Shown here: positions 35,606 to 44,780 of the stretch, one piece after another
Position numbering within the stretch: the first letter of the stretch is position 1
Layout of the letters: each line of letters opens with the position of its first letter
Source of the DNA: Aequorivita capsosiphonis DSM 23843
GTDB taxonomy: Bacteria; Bacteroidota; Bacteroidia; Flavobacteriales; Flavobacteriaceae
Length of the DNA: 64,000 bases
Reading direction: 5' to 3'
Assembly: GCF_000429125.1 (NCBI RefSeq)
Contig: NZ_AUBG01000002.1
Span: forward strand, 372,001 to 436,000
Made by a program: the position numbers and the translations under genes
The notes under the pieces: model-generated
The model's database searches: none
Seen by the model: the letters and a program-made list of their open reading frames with translations, nothing else
What the model was told of the DNA's origin: nothing

Positions 35606-36580
35606 ATGCGCGAAGCAGCATTCGTCAAGCAAAATAAGGGAAAATGGATTGCATTTGAAAAGGCAATTACATTAAATTCAAAAATAAGTCCAGACCAGCT
35701 TGCCGACCACTATATCCAACTTACTAATGACCTTGCTTACGCACAAACCTATTATCCTGAAAGTAAGACGCTTCAGTATTTAAATTCGCTAACTTCCCAA
35801 GCCCATCAAAAGATTTATAAAAACAAAAAAGAAACTAAAAACCGGGTTGTCAGCTTTTGGAAAGAGGAATTTCCGCTGTTTTTCGTTCAATATCATCGCA
35901 CTTTGCTCTTTTCGTTTTTAATATTTGCTATTGCTTCGGCAATTGGAGCCATTTCAGCTTTCAATGATGATTCATTTGTACGCTTAATTTTGGGTGACGG
36001 TTATGTAAATGAAACCTTAAGCAATATTGACAAAGGCGATCCAACGGCTATTTATAAAAGCGGAAGTGAAATTGGAACTTTTTTGGGCATTACCATCAAT
36101 AATATTCGCGTAGCATTTTTAGCCTATGCTTTCGGAGTTATCACTTCCTTGGGAACAGCTTATTTACTTTTTAGTAATGGCGTGATGCTCGGTGCATTTT
36201 TTACGTTTTTCTACAATCGTGATCTGCTTTTTGAAGCTTCAAAAAGTATCTGGCTTCATGGGACTATTGAAATTTCAGTGATTGTAATTGCTGGCTGTGC
36301 CGGTTTGGTTATGGGGAACAGCATTCTTTTTCCAAAAACCTTTTCGCGGAAAGTTTCATTTTTAAAAGGCGCGAAGGACGGATTGAAAATCGTGGTGAGT
36401 ACGATTCCATTTTTTATCATTGCCGGGTTTATTGAAGGCTTTATAACTCGTTATAGTAATATGCCCGTTTGGTTGGCAATGTGCATTATTTTTAGTTCCT
36501 TGGCTCTCATTATTTTTTATTACGTTATTTATCCTATTATCCTCAATAAATCACATGCAAGACAAATATATACCGCTTAA
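35606..36580 (+). CDS. Stage II sporulation protein M-like (SpoIIM family) membrane protein
   Basis: A 324-residue integral membrane protein with a soluble N-terminus (1-90) and five or six spans (first at about 93-113). The SpoIIM pattern includes NNIRVAFLAYAFGVITSLGTAYLLFSNGVMLGAFF and LHGTIEISVIVIAGCAGLVMG. No sporulation is implied in Bacteroidota. It opens the plus-strand MoxR cluster and overlaps the next gene by 26 bp. Confidence 0.9.
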   Translation: MREAAFVKQNKGKWIAFEKAITLNSKISPDQLADHYIQLTNDLAYAQTYYPESKTLQYLNSLTSQAHQKIYKNKKETKNRVVSFWKEEFPLFFVQYHRTLLFSFLIFAIASAIGAISAFNDDSFVRLILGDGYVNETLSNIDKGDPTAIYKSGSEIGTFLGITINNIRVAFLAYAFGVITSLGTAYLLFSNGVMLGAFFTFFYNRDLLFEASKSIWLHGTIEISVIVIAGCAGLVMGNSILFPKTFSRKVSFLKGAKDGLKIVVSTIPFFIIAGFIEGFITRYSNMPVWLAMCIIFSSLALIIFYYVIYPIILNKSHARQIYTA

Positions 36581-37481
36581 AAGACAACGTGACGTAGGCG
36601 AAATGATTACCACTTATTTCGAATTCTTAAAAAAGAACTTTAAACCCTTTTTAAATATTTTCATAAGTTATAATGGAATTTTTATTCTTGCTTTCTTAGG
36701 TGTAAGCTATCTCTTGGTCACAGGTTTTGTAGGTGCGTTTGTCGCAACTCCTACTTTTGGAATGACTAACGACGTTACAAGCTATCAAATTTATTTTGTC
36801 GTGGGAATCATTGGTTTCTTAGTACTCTTTATTATTACAGCCGTCCTGAACTACAGTCTTGCCGCGGTGTATATGATCCAGTATGAGCGAAACAAGGGCA
36901 CTGCAATCGAAAAAAGAAAAGTCTGGGAAGTAGTAAAACAAAACCTAGGTAAAATTGTACTGTTTATTATTTTAATGATGCTAATGTATCTAGTGGTGAT
37001 GATTGTTGGAGTTGTAATTTCATTCATTCCAATCCTGGGATCATTTGCTTATTATTTAATTATACTGGCATATACCAGTTGGATGGGTCTTTCCTTTATG
37101 TCCATGATTAATGATAACAAAGAAGTAACGGAAGCTTTCGGCGAGGGTTGGAACTTGTTAAAGAAATTCTTTTGGAAAAGCGTCCTTTCAAACTTGGTGA
37201 TTGGAATGCTGTTAGGTATTTTGATGATGGTGGTTTTAATGATCCCCGGAATTTTGATTGGGGTTTATGCCTTCCATTCCTTAGATACTGGAGTAGATCT
37301 CGCAAATTCGCCAATGGCAAACGTGGTTTGGACCCTTGCACTTTCATTAATTTTGATACTTTATACCATAAATCAATCTTTAGCGCAGTTTGTAAACGGA
37401 ATTCTATACTATTCTCTTCACGAAGAAACCTATAACGAAGCAACCCGGGAACGTATTGATAACATCGGCACTGGTGAATAA
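36555..37481 (+). CDS. Multi-spanning membrane protein of the MoxR cluster
   Basis: A 308-residue protein with six or seven hydrophobic spans, GILIGVYAFHSLDTGVDL-type loops and a soluble N-terminus (MQDKYIPLKRQRDVGEMITTYFEFLKKNF). I do not recognise a named family beyond resemblance to uncharacterised proteins found between SpoIIM and DUF4129 genes. It overlaps spoIIM by 26 bp and the DUF4129 gene by 8 bp, so it is translationally coupled with both. It probably assembles a membrane complex with them. Confidence 0.8.
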   Translation: MQDKYIPLKRQRDVGEMITTYFEFLKKNFKPFLNIFISYNGIFILAFLGVSYLLVTGFVGAFVATPTFGMTNDVTSYQIYFVVGIIGFLVLFIITAVLNYSLAAVYMIQYERNKGTAIEKRKVWEVVKQNLGKIVLFIILMMLMYLVVMIVGVVISFIPILGSFAYYLIILAYTSWMGLSFMSMINDNKEVTEAFGEGWNLLKKFFWKSVLSNLVIGMLLGILMMVVLMIPGILIGVYAFHSLDTGVDLANSPMANVVWTLALSLILILYTINQSLAQFVNGILYYSLHEETYNEATRERIDNIGTGE

Positions 37482-38196
37482 AATCTTAATCATCTTATTT
37501 GTTCTTTTGAATACGCTCGCCGCCACGGCATCTGTAAAGGATAGCTTGTTGGTTGCTGTGGACAGCAGTAAAATTGTACAAAAGAATTTTTCTAAAAAAT
37601 TATCCGTTAAATATACTGGTAACAATTTTGATTATGAATCCATGGAAGGCGATGCCGAAAACTTTTTAGGGCGCGCCATTAGCTGGTTTTTCGATAAGAT
37701 CGGTCAGATTTTCGGCTTCCATTTAACACCAGGAATGTATCAGATAATTAAACTTATAGTCTATTCCCTCCTTATTTTTTTCGCTATTTATATTTTGATA
37801 AAACTCCTTGTTGGCAATAATGCTTCCTCATTGTTTAGCCGACAGAGCAAACTTGTTGCTCCGCTAAATATTCAAGAAGAACATATTGAAAATGTCGATT
37901 TGGACTCTTATATCAAAAATGCTTTAAAAGAAGAAAATTACCGCTTGGCAATTCGGTATATGTATTTGAAATCCTTGAAATTGCTTTCGTTAAACAATAT
38001 AATCGACTGGCATTTTGAAAAAACGAATACTGATTATTATAGAGAAATTGAAAATGAAAGTTTAAAGGAAAACTTCAAAAAAGCTTCCTATTTATATGAC
38101 AATATTTGGTATGGTGAATATGCATTGGACAAAATAGGTTTTGAAAACGCACAAAAAGATTTTGAACGCTTAAACCAACACTTAAAAAATGCTTGA
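37474..38196 (+). CDS. DUF4129 domain-containing protein
   Basis: A 240-residue membrane protein. The frame is open from a TTG at 37456, but the GTG at 37474 gives a standard signal peptide (MNKILIILFVLLNTLAATA) and I take it as the start. A second hydrophobic segment is at about 90-115. The C-terminal DUF4129 region (about 145-235) has the conserved ALKEENYRLAIRYMYLKSLKLL helix. The protein belongs to the MoxR-DUF58 cluster; in other bacteria such domains accompany transglutaminase-like partners, absent here. Confidence 0.82.
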   Translation: MNKILIILFVLLNTLAATASVKDSLLVAVDSSKIVQKNFSKKLSVKYTGNNFDYESMEGDAENFLGRAISWFFDKIGQIFGFHLTPGMYQIIKLIVYSLLIFFAIYILIKLLVGNNASSLFSRQSKLVAPLNIQEEHIENVDLDSYIKNALKEENYRLAIRYMYLKSLKLLSLNNIIDWHFEKTNTDYYREIENESLKENFKKASYLYDNIWYGEYALDKIGFENAQKDFERLNQHLKNA

Positions 38197-39376
38197 TAAA
38201 CGTTCTAAAAAAGTATTATGGGTTTTCGGAGTTGCCTTGCTAGCCATTGTGATTACGGAATTGGTGCGTCCAAAACCAATTGATTGGCGTACAAGCTATA
38301 CTTCATTTGACAAGATACCTTTTGGCGGATTTGTATTTTTTGAAGAAGCGCCAAGCCTTTTTAAAAATTCTGAAATAAAGAAGATTGAGAAAGATCCGTA
38401 TGAGTTTTTAAAGGATAGCACCTATTCAGAAAATTCTGCTTACGTCTTTATAAATGATGAAGTTTCGCTGGATAAAAGACAAGTGGAAGAAATTTTAAAA
38501 TATGCAGAAAGCGGAAACACCGTTTTTATGTCTTCGCGAAGTTTAGGCTACATTTTGAGGGATTCCCTAAAGCTTTTCACTTCCACAAATTATAATATTT
38601 TAGAAGAAGAATTACATCCAAAACTTTTCAACAAAGCATTAAAGCAAGATTCTGTTTCAACATTTAAAAAAGGTGTTTTTAAATCCACATTTTCAAAAAT
38701 TGACACCTTGAAAACTACGGCCCTTGGATATTTTGATACAAAAGAACCAGCATTGAAGGAACTGAATTATATAAAAGTAAAATTCGGAAAAGGTCAGTTT
38801 TTACTTCATAATATGCCTGAAGCATTTTCAAACTATTACTTGCTCAACGGCAATGAAAAATACGCGGCCAATGTGCTATCCTATATTGATGCAGACGAAA
38901 TATACTGGGATGAATATATAAAATCTGGCAGAAAGGTTATTACTTCACCTATGCGGTTTATTTTAAATCAAGAGCCATTAACTTGGGCGTATTATGTTTT
39001 ACTTGGAGGTTTGTTGATCTTTGTTCTTTTTAAAGGAAAAAGAGAGCAGCGCGTTGTAGCGGTTATGGAACCTTTAAAGAACACTTCGGTTGAATTCACA
39101 AAAACCATTGGAGATTTATATTTTCAGCATAAAGATTACAGCAATATTATAGCGAAAAAAATCACGTATTTTTTAGAAACCCTTCGTTCAAAATATTATA
39201 TAAATACGAATGAAATTTCTGAAGATTTCATTAAAACATTAGCTTTAAAAAGTGGGAATTCTTTTGAAAAAACACAAGAATTGATGCTTTTTATAAGAAA
39301 CTTAAAGGAAAAATCTGTTCACAGTGAAGCCGATTTGCTGGAACTTAACAAAAAAATAGAAGCATTTAGACTATAG
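38189..39376 (+). CDS. DUF4350 domain-containing membrane protein
   Basis: A 395-residue protein with a short N-terminus, a span at about 8-25, a periplasmic DUF4350 domain (about 30-250; IDWRTSYTSFDKIPFGGFVFFE, then SGNTVFMSSRSLG) and a second span (about 262-280). A cytoplasmic tail follows, rich in helices. The domain is related to the ThuA/GATase-like folds. It overlaps the DUF4129 gene by 8 bp and precedes moxR by 3 bp, in one operon. The function is unknown. Confidence 0.85.
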   Translation: MLDKRSKKVLWVFGVALLAIVITELVRPKPIDWRTSYTSFDKIPFGGFVFFEEAPSLFKNSEIKKIEKDPYEFLKDSTYSENSAYVFINDEVSLDKRQVEEILKYAESGNTVFMSSRSLGYILRDSLKLFTSTNYNILEEELHPKLFNKALKQDSVSTFKKGVFKSTFSKIDTLKTTALGYFDTKEPALKELNYIKVKFGKGQFLLHNMPEAFSNYYLLNGNEKYAANVLSYIDADEIYWDEYIKSGRKVITSPMRFILNQEPLTWAYYVLLGGLLIFVLFKGKREQRVVAVMEPLKNTSVEFTKTIGDLYFQHKDYSNIIAKKITYFLETLRSKYYINTNEISEDFIKTLALKSGNSFEKTQELMLFIRNLKEKSVHSEADLLELNKKIEAFRL

Positions 39377-39379
39377 ACT

Positions 39380-40372
39380 ATGGAAGAATCACAAGTAAAC
39401 CCGTTGGAATTTAATTCGAGAATAGACTTAAAAAACCTTCAGGAAGCCGTTCAACAAATAAAAACCGAACTCGGAAAAGTAATCGTAGGGCAACACGATA
39501 TGCTGGAAATGCTTATCATTTCAATATTGAGTAATGGCCATTCCCTTATTGAAGGCGTTCCGGGTGTTGCAAAAACATTGACCGCGAAATTATTGGCAAA
39601 AACATTGGCGGTAGATTTCAGTAGAATTCAATTTACACCAGATTTAATGCCGAGCGATATTCTGGGAACTTCTATTTTTAATGTAAAAACCAGTGAGTTC
39701 GAATTTAAAAAAGGCCCGATCTTTTCTAACATTATCCTGATAGACGAAATAAACCGTGCACCCGCAAAAACCCAAGCTGCACTTTTTGAAGTTATGGAAG
39801 AGCGACAGGTAACAATGGATGGCACAGAATATAAAATGCAACTTCCGTTTTTGGTTTTTGCAACACAAAACCCCATAGAGCAAGAAGGTACCTATGCCCT
39901 ACCCGAAGCGCAACTGGATCGTTTTCTATTTAAAATTAATGTGCCTTATCCAAGCCTAGAAGAAGAGATTCATATTTTGGAAAACGAACATAACAGAAAG
40001 GATAAACTTATTCTGGATGATATTAAACCAGTTTTAAACGCGCAGCAAATTGCAGAATACCAGCATACGATAAAGCAAATAATTATGGAAAGCAATCTGC
40101 TAAAATACATTGCAGCCATTGTTGATAATACCAGAACAAATGCGAATCTATATCTGGGTGCTTCCCCACGAGCATCCTTGGCTATTATGAACGCCTCAAA
40201 AGCATTAGCTGCAATGAACGGCCGTGATTTTGTAACCCCAGATGATATTAAAAAAATAGCGCCTTCAGTTTTACGACATAGAATAATGCTGACGCCAGAG
40301 CGCGAAATGGAAGGAGTAACCCCTGATAAGGTGGTGCAGCAGATCATTGAGACGATTGAAATTCCACGCTAG
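39380..40372 (+). CDS. MoxR family AAA+ ATPase
   Basis: A chaperone-like AAA ATPase of 330 residues. Walker A GVPGVAKT at 59-66, Walker B IILIDE at 118-123, sensor 1 FATQNP at about 153-158, and a C-terminal lid with SPRASLA (about 255). MoxR proteins assemble or activate partner complexes, usually with VWA or DUF58 proteins. The partner here is likely the DUF58 protein downstream. A 131-bp gap with a palindromic repeat separates the two genes. Confidence 0.95.
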   Translation: MEESQVNPLEFNSRIDLKNLQEAVQQIKTELGKVIVGQHDMLEMLIISILSNGHSLIEGVPGVAKTLTAKLLAKTLAVDFSRIQFTPDLMPSDILGTSIFNVKTSEFEFKKGPIFSNIILIDEINRAPAKTQAALFEVMEERQVTMDGTEYKMQLPFLVFATQNPIEQEGTYALPEAQLDRFLFKINVPYPSLEEEIHILENEHNRKDKLILDDIKPVLNAQQIAEYQHTIKQIIMESNLLKYIAAIVDNTRTNANLYLGASPRASLAIMNASKALAAMNGRDFVTPDDIKKIAPSVLRHRIMLTPEREMEGVTPDKVVQQIIETIEIPR

Positions 40373-40392
40373 CTTCGATACAATCCCGATGA

Positions 40393-40410
40393 TCCCGATA
40401 GCTATCGGGA
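40393..40410. repeat. 18-bp perfect palindrome TCCCGATAGCTATCGGGA
   Basis: Flanked by GATAC/GTATC (40377-40381 and 40413-40417), making a longer cruciform between moxR and the DUF58 gene. A copy with one central change lies inside the cyclophilin gene at 33091-33108. Confidence 0.65.
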
Positions 40411-40503
40411 CGGTATCACTCAGCTGCCTTTTGGGGATTCGGGGTTTGTTAATTCGGGCTCGAACTAGAAACCAGAAACTATAAACTTGAAACAATTTGT
40501 GAA

Positions 40504-41838
40504 GTGAAAAAATTTCTTAAAAGCTTATATCTAACAAAACGATTTTTTATCGTGGTGTTTTCACTTGCGATCCTGTTTGTAGTTTCCTATTTTTTTCAGG
40601 AACTGTTCGGGGTGATTAAGCTTTTGTTTTATTTACTTCTTGGTACTTTTATTTTTGATGTTTTATTATTGTTCCGAAATAAAACTGGCTTACAAGCATA
40701 CCGATTATTACCTGAAAAGCTTTCAAACGGAGATGACAATAACATTGAGATAAAAGTGGTTAACAGATTTCAATTTAAAACTTCCATAAAAATAATAGAT
40801 GAATTGCCTGTGCAATGGCAAATTCGCGACTTTAAGATTGAATCGGTTTTAAATTATTCCGAAGAAAAACGATTTACCTATCAAGTTCGACCTACGGAAC
40901 GCGGGGAATATCACTTTGGAAACCTAAATGTATTTTCTTCATCTGTTTTGGGATTGATTTCACGGAAGCAACAATTTTCGGCAGAGCAAATGGTGCCAAA
41001 CTACCCTTCATTTTTGCAGTTAAAAAAATATGATTTTATTGCCTTCTCAAATAAACTACAGCTTTTTGGACTTAAAAAGATCAGAAGGATTGGCCATACC
41101 ATGGAGTTTGAACAAATTAAAGATTACACTCCTGGAGATGACATTCGTAACATAAACTGGAAAGCGACCGCCAAACGAAACAATTTGATGGTGAACCAAT
41201 TTCAGGATGAAAAATCACAGCCTGTTTATTCTGTAATTGATAAGGGAAGGGTAATGAAAATGCCTTTTAACAACCTGAGTCTTTTGGATTATGCCATAAA
41301 TTCCACCTTGGTTATTTCAAATATTGTATTAAAAAAGCACGATAAAGCCGGTATGTTTACTTTTTCCAAAAAAGTGGACGATCGTGTAATTGCCCAACGA
41401 AGAAGCGCCCAAATGCATCTTATTTTGGAAACACTTTACAATGTAAATACAGACTTTTCTGAAAGTGATTTTTCCAGATTATACGTTGATGTAAAACGAC
41501 ATATTAAACAAAGAAGTCTGTTGTTGCTGTACACCAACTTTGAAACTATGGATGCCCTTCACCGCCAATTGCCTTATTTGCAAGCAATCAATAAAACACA
41601 TCTCCTAGTGGTTATCTTTTTTGAAAACACCGAGTTGAAATCATTTATCGATAAAAAAGCGACCACAACACATCAGGTTTTTGAAAAGACAATCGCTGAA
41701 AAGTTTATATATGAAAAGAAATTGATCGTCAATGAACTTCATAAATACGGTATTCAATCCATTCTTACCGCTCCCGAAAATCTTACGGTAAATACTATTA
41801 ATAAATATTTAGAGATTAAGGCGCGAGGACTACTTTAA
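40504..41838 (+). CDS. DUF58 domain-containing protein
   Basis: A 444-residue protein with two spans near the N-terminus (about 12-32 and 36-54). A soluble beta-domain follows, then the DUF58 signature with EFEQIKDYTPGDDIRNINWKATAKRNNLM (about 202-230) and a VWA-like C-terminus. DUF58 proteins are partners of MoxR ATPases. The start is a GTG at 40504. The last gene of the RDD-SpoIIM-MoxR cluster; no terminator hairpin is seen, only GC-rich repeat text after the stop. Confidence 0.92.
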   Translation: MKKFLKSLYLTKRFFIVVFSLAILFVVSYFFQELFGVIKLLFYLLLGTFIFDVLLLFRNKTGLQAYRLLPEKLSNGDDNNIEIKVVNRFQFKTSIKIIDELPVQWQIRDFKIESVLNYSEEKRFTYQVRPTERGEYHFGNLNVFSSSVLGLISRKQQFSAEQMVPNYPSFLQLKKYDFIAFSNKLQLFGLKKIRRIGHTMEFEQIKDYTPGDDIRNINWKATAKRNNLMVNQFQDEKSQPVYSVIDKGRVMKMPFNNLSLLDYAINSTLVISNIVLKKHDKAGMFTFSKKVDDRVIAQRRSAQMHLILETLYNVNTDFSESDFSRLYVDVKRHIKQRSLLLLYTNFETMDALHRQLPYLQAINKTHLLVVIFFENTELKSFIDKKATTTHQVFEKTIAEKFIYEKKLIVNELHKYGIQSILTAPENLTVNTINKYLEIKARGLL

Positions 41839-42033
41839 GCTCTTCCTCCGGCAGGCAGGCCCAAAGGGGGAATTATTTCTTGGAAAAATCATACGGCTCT
41901 TCAAGCTTCAGACCTTTTTAAGAATATTTTGTCTTCAGTGGTTTATTTAATTCTTAATTTTCTTAAAGCCAGATTCCTGTTACATTTTCTTCCCGATTCG
42001 AATTCCAGCTATAGCTTATATCGATAGAAACAT

Positions 42034-42041
42034 TATCTTTG
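42034..42041 (+). promoter_or_regulatory. -7 box of the oxyR promoter
   Basis: TATCTTTG, an exact TAnnTTTG match, 17 bp upstream of the oxyR ATG. No clear -33 TTTG precedes it. Confidence 0.5.
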
Positions 42042-42058
42042 TATAAACAATCTCTACA

Positions 42059-42997
42059 ATGACAATCACGCAACTTAAATACGTTTTAGCGGTAGCCGAG
42101 CATCAGAATTTCACGAAAGCTGCTGAAAAAACCTTCGTCACGCAGCCTACGCTCAGCATGCAAATCCAAAAACTGGAGGATGAACTGGATATTCTTATTT
42201 TCGATAGAAGCAAAAAACCAATCGAGCTTACCGAGGTTGGAAAAAAAATAGTGGAACAGGCTCGAAACATTGTAAACGAATCAGAACGGATGCAAGATGT
42301 GGTGGATCAGGAAAAAGGCTTTATCGGTGGTACTTTTAAACTCGGAATCATACCAACCATAATGCCTACGCTACTTCCTATGTTTCTCAAGAATTTTTCG
42401 AATCGGTATCCAAAGGTTCAGCTTAAAATTGAAGAACTCAATACAGATGAGATCATTACCAAAATCAGCGACGGTTATCTTGATGCAGCAATTGCCGCCA
42501 CGCCTTTGAAACATGATAAAATTAAGGAAAGAGTTTTATATTATGAACCATTTGTAGGTTACATCCCAGAAAACCATCGACTAACTTCAAAAGAAAAACT
42601 GGAAGTTGGCGATTTGGATATTGACGATATATTGTTGTTGGAAGACGGCCATTGCTTTCGAGATGGTATAATAAATCTTTGCAAAGCCTCTAAACACGGA
42701 GGTATTGATAAATTCCAACTAGAAAGCGGCAGCTTTGAAACTTTAGTAAAACTATCCAATGAAGGTTTGGGAATGACGTTGCTGCCCTATTTACACACTT
42801 TGGATATTAATCCAAGTCTTACAAAAAATCTAAGATATTTTAAAAATCCCTCACCAGCGCGTGAAGTAAGCTTAATTTACAGTAAAAGTGAACTTAAATT
42901 GCAAACAATAAATGCTCTTTATGATATTATCGCAGGAGTGATACGTGGCGCAATTGCTTTTCAGGATGTGAAAGTTATCAGTCCGACGAAAAAGTGA
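42059..42997 (+). CDS. oxyR: OxyR, hydrogen peroxide-inducible LysR-type regulator
   Basis: A LysR-type activator of 312 residues. The winged helix-turn-helix is at 1-60 (FTKAAEKTFVTQPTLSMQIQKLE), followed by the sensor domain (about 90-300). The redox pair is Cys199 (LEDGHC) and Cys208, the same numbers as the disulfide of E. coli OxyR, so peroxide sensing is likely conserved. Typical targets (catalase, Dps, alkyl hydroperoxide reductase) are not adjacent. A hairpin follows the gene at 43037-43071, shared with the convergent small gene. Confidence 0.93.
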   Translation: MTITQLKYVLAVAEHQNFTKAAEKTFVTQPTLSMQIQKLEDELDILIFDRSKKPIELTEVGKKIVEQARNIVNESERMQDVVDQEKGFIGGTFKLGIIPTIMPTLLPMFLKNFSNRYPKVQLKIEELNTDEIITKISDGYLDAAIAATPLKHDKIKERVLYYEPFVGYIPENHRLTSKEKLEVGDLDIDDILLLEDGHCFRDGIINLCKASKHGGIDKFQLESGSFETLVKLSNEGLGMTLLPYLHTLDINPSLTKNLRYFKNPSPAREVSLIYSKSELKLQTINALYDIIAGVIRGAIAFQDVKVISPTKK

Positions 42998-43036
42998 TCC
43001 TCCGTTTGAAGTAGCAGTAAAAAGTAACTTAATAAT

Positions 43037-43071
43037 TAAAAAATCCCCTTGATTTCTCAAGAGGATTTTAT
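43037..43071. terminator. Bidirectional terminator between oxyR and the small minus-strand gene
   Basis: AAATCCCCTTGA/TCAAGAGGATTT hairpin with one mismatch and a 4-nt loop. It is flanked by A-rich and T-rich runs, 40 bp after oxyR and directly after the stop codon of the convergent gene. Confidence 0.8.
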
Positions 43072-43269
43072 TTATGGGTTTAGATAGATTAGACACTGAT
43101 TTAGTTGCGGGTTCTGTTTAAGAAGTGAATCGATCCAAACTTTGAGCTCTTCTACTTCATAGGGAAGTAATCGGGTCAGCGCTTTTTGCAATTCTTTACA
43201 GAACAAATTAACATCAAAACTTACTTTTGCAAGTACGGCTTTGGTGTAATCAAACATTGCTCTTGCCAT
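43072..43269 (-). CDS. Conserved small hypothetical protein
   Basis: A 65-residue protein, all helical (MARAMFDYTKAVLAKVSFDVNLFCKELQKALTRLLPYEVEELKVW, with a basic and hydrophobic face), ending in QCLIYLNP. I recall close unnamed homologues of the same length in flavobacteria; none has a known role. It has two cysteines (24 and 59). It stands alone with its own terminator and no partner gene. Confidence 0.75.
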   Translation of the reverse strand: MARAMFDYTKAVLAKVSFDVNLFCKELQKALTRLLPYEVEELKVWIDSLLKQNPQLNQCLIYLNP

Positions 43270-43458
43270 AGCTAATTGAGATTTTATAAAATTAAGTTAG
43301 GTAGATGTTCTCTCAATAGGCGAAGATGTTTTTTTTAATTTGACATAAATATAGCCAATATATTTCAAATCTGTTCCCTTTCAAATGGAATTAACCTTGT
43401 TAAAGATTTGTTAATTAGGAGATAAGCTTTTCAAACCTTTAGATACGCGGAGGTTAGC

Positions 43459-43911
43459 TTACTTAACTTTTAATGTCCATTCAAACTCAAAAATAGAAAC
43501 TACATCCCCTTCTTCATCTTTTCCTTCAGATTTCATCCAAATGGTCTGTCCCTCTCCAGAACTTATGGTTTTTTGTATTGCCGCATCAATTAGTTCTCCA
43601 TCAGCACAGGAATAATTTATTCTTCCGCGAGCCTTTTTAGTAAATGTAGCTTTGTTACTCGCCACGAGCATGGAAATCTTTCGCTCACTCTGCTGAATTT
43701 TGGCCATTACCATTGCTCCTGTACTCAATTCGGCAGCCATTCCTTGAACTGCCCAAAACATAGAGTTAAATGGGTTCTGGTTAATCCAACGATGCTTTAC
43801 TGTGGTCTCACACGCATTTTCCGAAATAGATTTTACACGTACTCCTGTAAGATATGCAGAAGGCAGTTTAAATAGTAAGAAAGTATTGATTTTACTAGGG
43901 CTGAGTTTCAT
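43459..43911 (-). CDS. DUF4442 / hotdog-fold thioesterase-like protein
   Basis: A 150-residue soluble protein with the DUF4442 layout of a hotdog fold: the helix TGVRVKSISENACETTVKHRWINQNPF (about 21-47) with FNSMFWAVQGMAAELSTGAMVM following (about 48-68). Proteins of this fold bind acyl chains or act on acyl-CoA; no substrate can be named. It is isolated between oxyR and the DUF4870 operon, without a signal peptide. Confidence 0.82.
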   Translation of the reverse strand: MKLSPSKINTFLLFKLPSAYLTGVRVKSISENACETTVKHRWINQNPFNSMFWAVQGMAAELSTGAMVMAKIQQSERKISMLVASNKATFTKKARGRINYSCADGELIDAAIQKTISSGEGQTIWMKSEGKDEEGDVVSIFEFEWTLKVK

Positions 43912-44017
43912 TTTGTAGAATTATTTTACAAATATATTCAATAAATCCATGACAAACTATTTGTTAAAAAAATGTTAATTATAGTACTATGCGTAACATA
44001 CTACTGTCTTTTAGACA

Positions 44018-44025
44018 TATATTTG
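44018..44025 (+). promoter_or_regulatory. -7 box before the DUF4870 operon
   Basis: TATATTTG, an exact TAnnTTTG match, 19 bp upstream of the ATG at 44045. Confidence 0.5.
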
Positions 44026-44044
44026 TATAAGAAAATATAAGGCT

Positions 44045-44545
44045 ATGACAACTACAATTTCAGAAAACCAAAAAAACACGAGTGCTTTTATTCACTTGTC
44101 AACATTTTTAAAATACTTTTTCCCGTTCGCGAATTATATCGCCCCACTTCTAATTTGGACTTTTAACAAGGAAAAGCCCTTTGTTGACGAGCATGGGAAA
44201 CAGGCTATTAATTTTCAGCTAAGTATTTTGGTGTATACCATATTAATAGGACTGATCTGCTTGCCATTTTTTATAATTTTCGCAACCGATTTTATTTCGC
44301 TAATAGAAACCATCAATAACAATACGGGACATTTTTCGGTAAACAACATTCAAAATATTTCAGGATACATTCTTCTTTTTGGTTTAGCATTGATCTTATT
44401 ATTGGGATTATTCGTTTTTGAACTTTATGCCGTAATCAATGCCTCTATCCACGCATCTCGCGGACAACTTTATCAATATCCACTTTCTATACCATTTATA
44501 AAAACCAACCCTCAAAATCCAATTCAAAATGAGCACATTAGTTAG
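44045..44545 (+). CDS. DUF4870 domain-containing membrane protein
   Basis: A 166-residue protein with three hydrophobic segments (about 33-50, 58-82, 112-138). It matches the DUF4870 pattern including DEHGKQAINFQLSILVYTILIG. Such proteins are Tic20-like in outline; function unknown. It is the first gene of a plus-strand unit with a PadR regulator and a PspC-type protein, so it is probably part of an envelope-stress response. The stop codon overlaps the next small open frame by 17 bp. Confidence 0.88.
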   Translation: MTTTISENQKNTSAFIHLSTFLKYFFPFANYIAPLLIWTFNKEKPFVDEHGKQAINFQLSILVYTILIGLICLPFFIIFATDFISLIETINNNTGHFSVNNIQNISGYILLFGLALILLLGLFVFELYAVINASIHASRGQLYQYPLSIPFIKTNPQNPIQNEHIS

Positions 44546-44780
44546 TTACCTATTGGCTGCCATTTTACAGTTTATAGGTCTAAGCGTACCGACGGAACAG
44601 GAATCTGTTAGCGAGTTGACTCATCAACAATTCGAAGAAACCACAAGTGCGCTTCCGTATTCATTCATCATCAACAACGAACAAGAATTAAAAACAAACA
44701 TTAGAAAAAATGAAAATCGAAAACACAAAGGCGCAGATGCGAAAAGGGGTTTTGGAGTTCTGCATCCTTTCCGTTCTTAA
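44529..44780 (+). CDS. Small open frame between DUF4870 and padR (uncertain)
   Basis: An 83-residue open frame whose first 55 residues fall in the gap between two operon genes. It starts with a hydrophobic stretch (MSTLVSYLLAAILQFIGLSV) that could anchor it in the membrane. Its last 24 codons overlap padR in another frame. The ATG overlaps the DUF4870 stop, as expected for coupled genes. No family is recognised. It may be a real small membrane protein or a chance frame. Confidence 0.4.
   Translation: MSTLVSYLLAAILQFIGLSVPTEQESVSELTHQQFEETTSALPYSFIINNEQELKTNIRKNENRKHKGADAKRGFGVLHPFRS

Noticed and set aside
36555-37443. Antisense and shifted open frames in the SpoIIM cluster
   Set aside because: They overlap membrane genes with coherent spans and tight coupling; no independent support was found.
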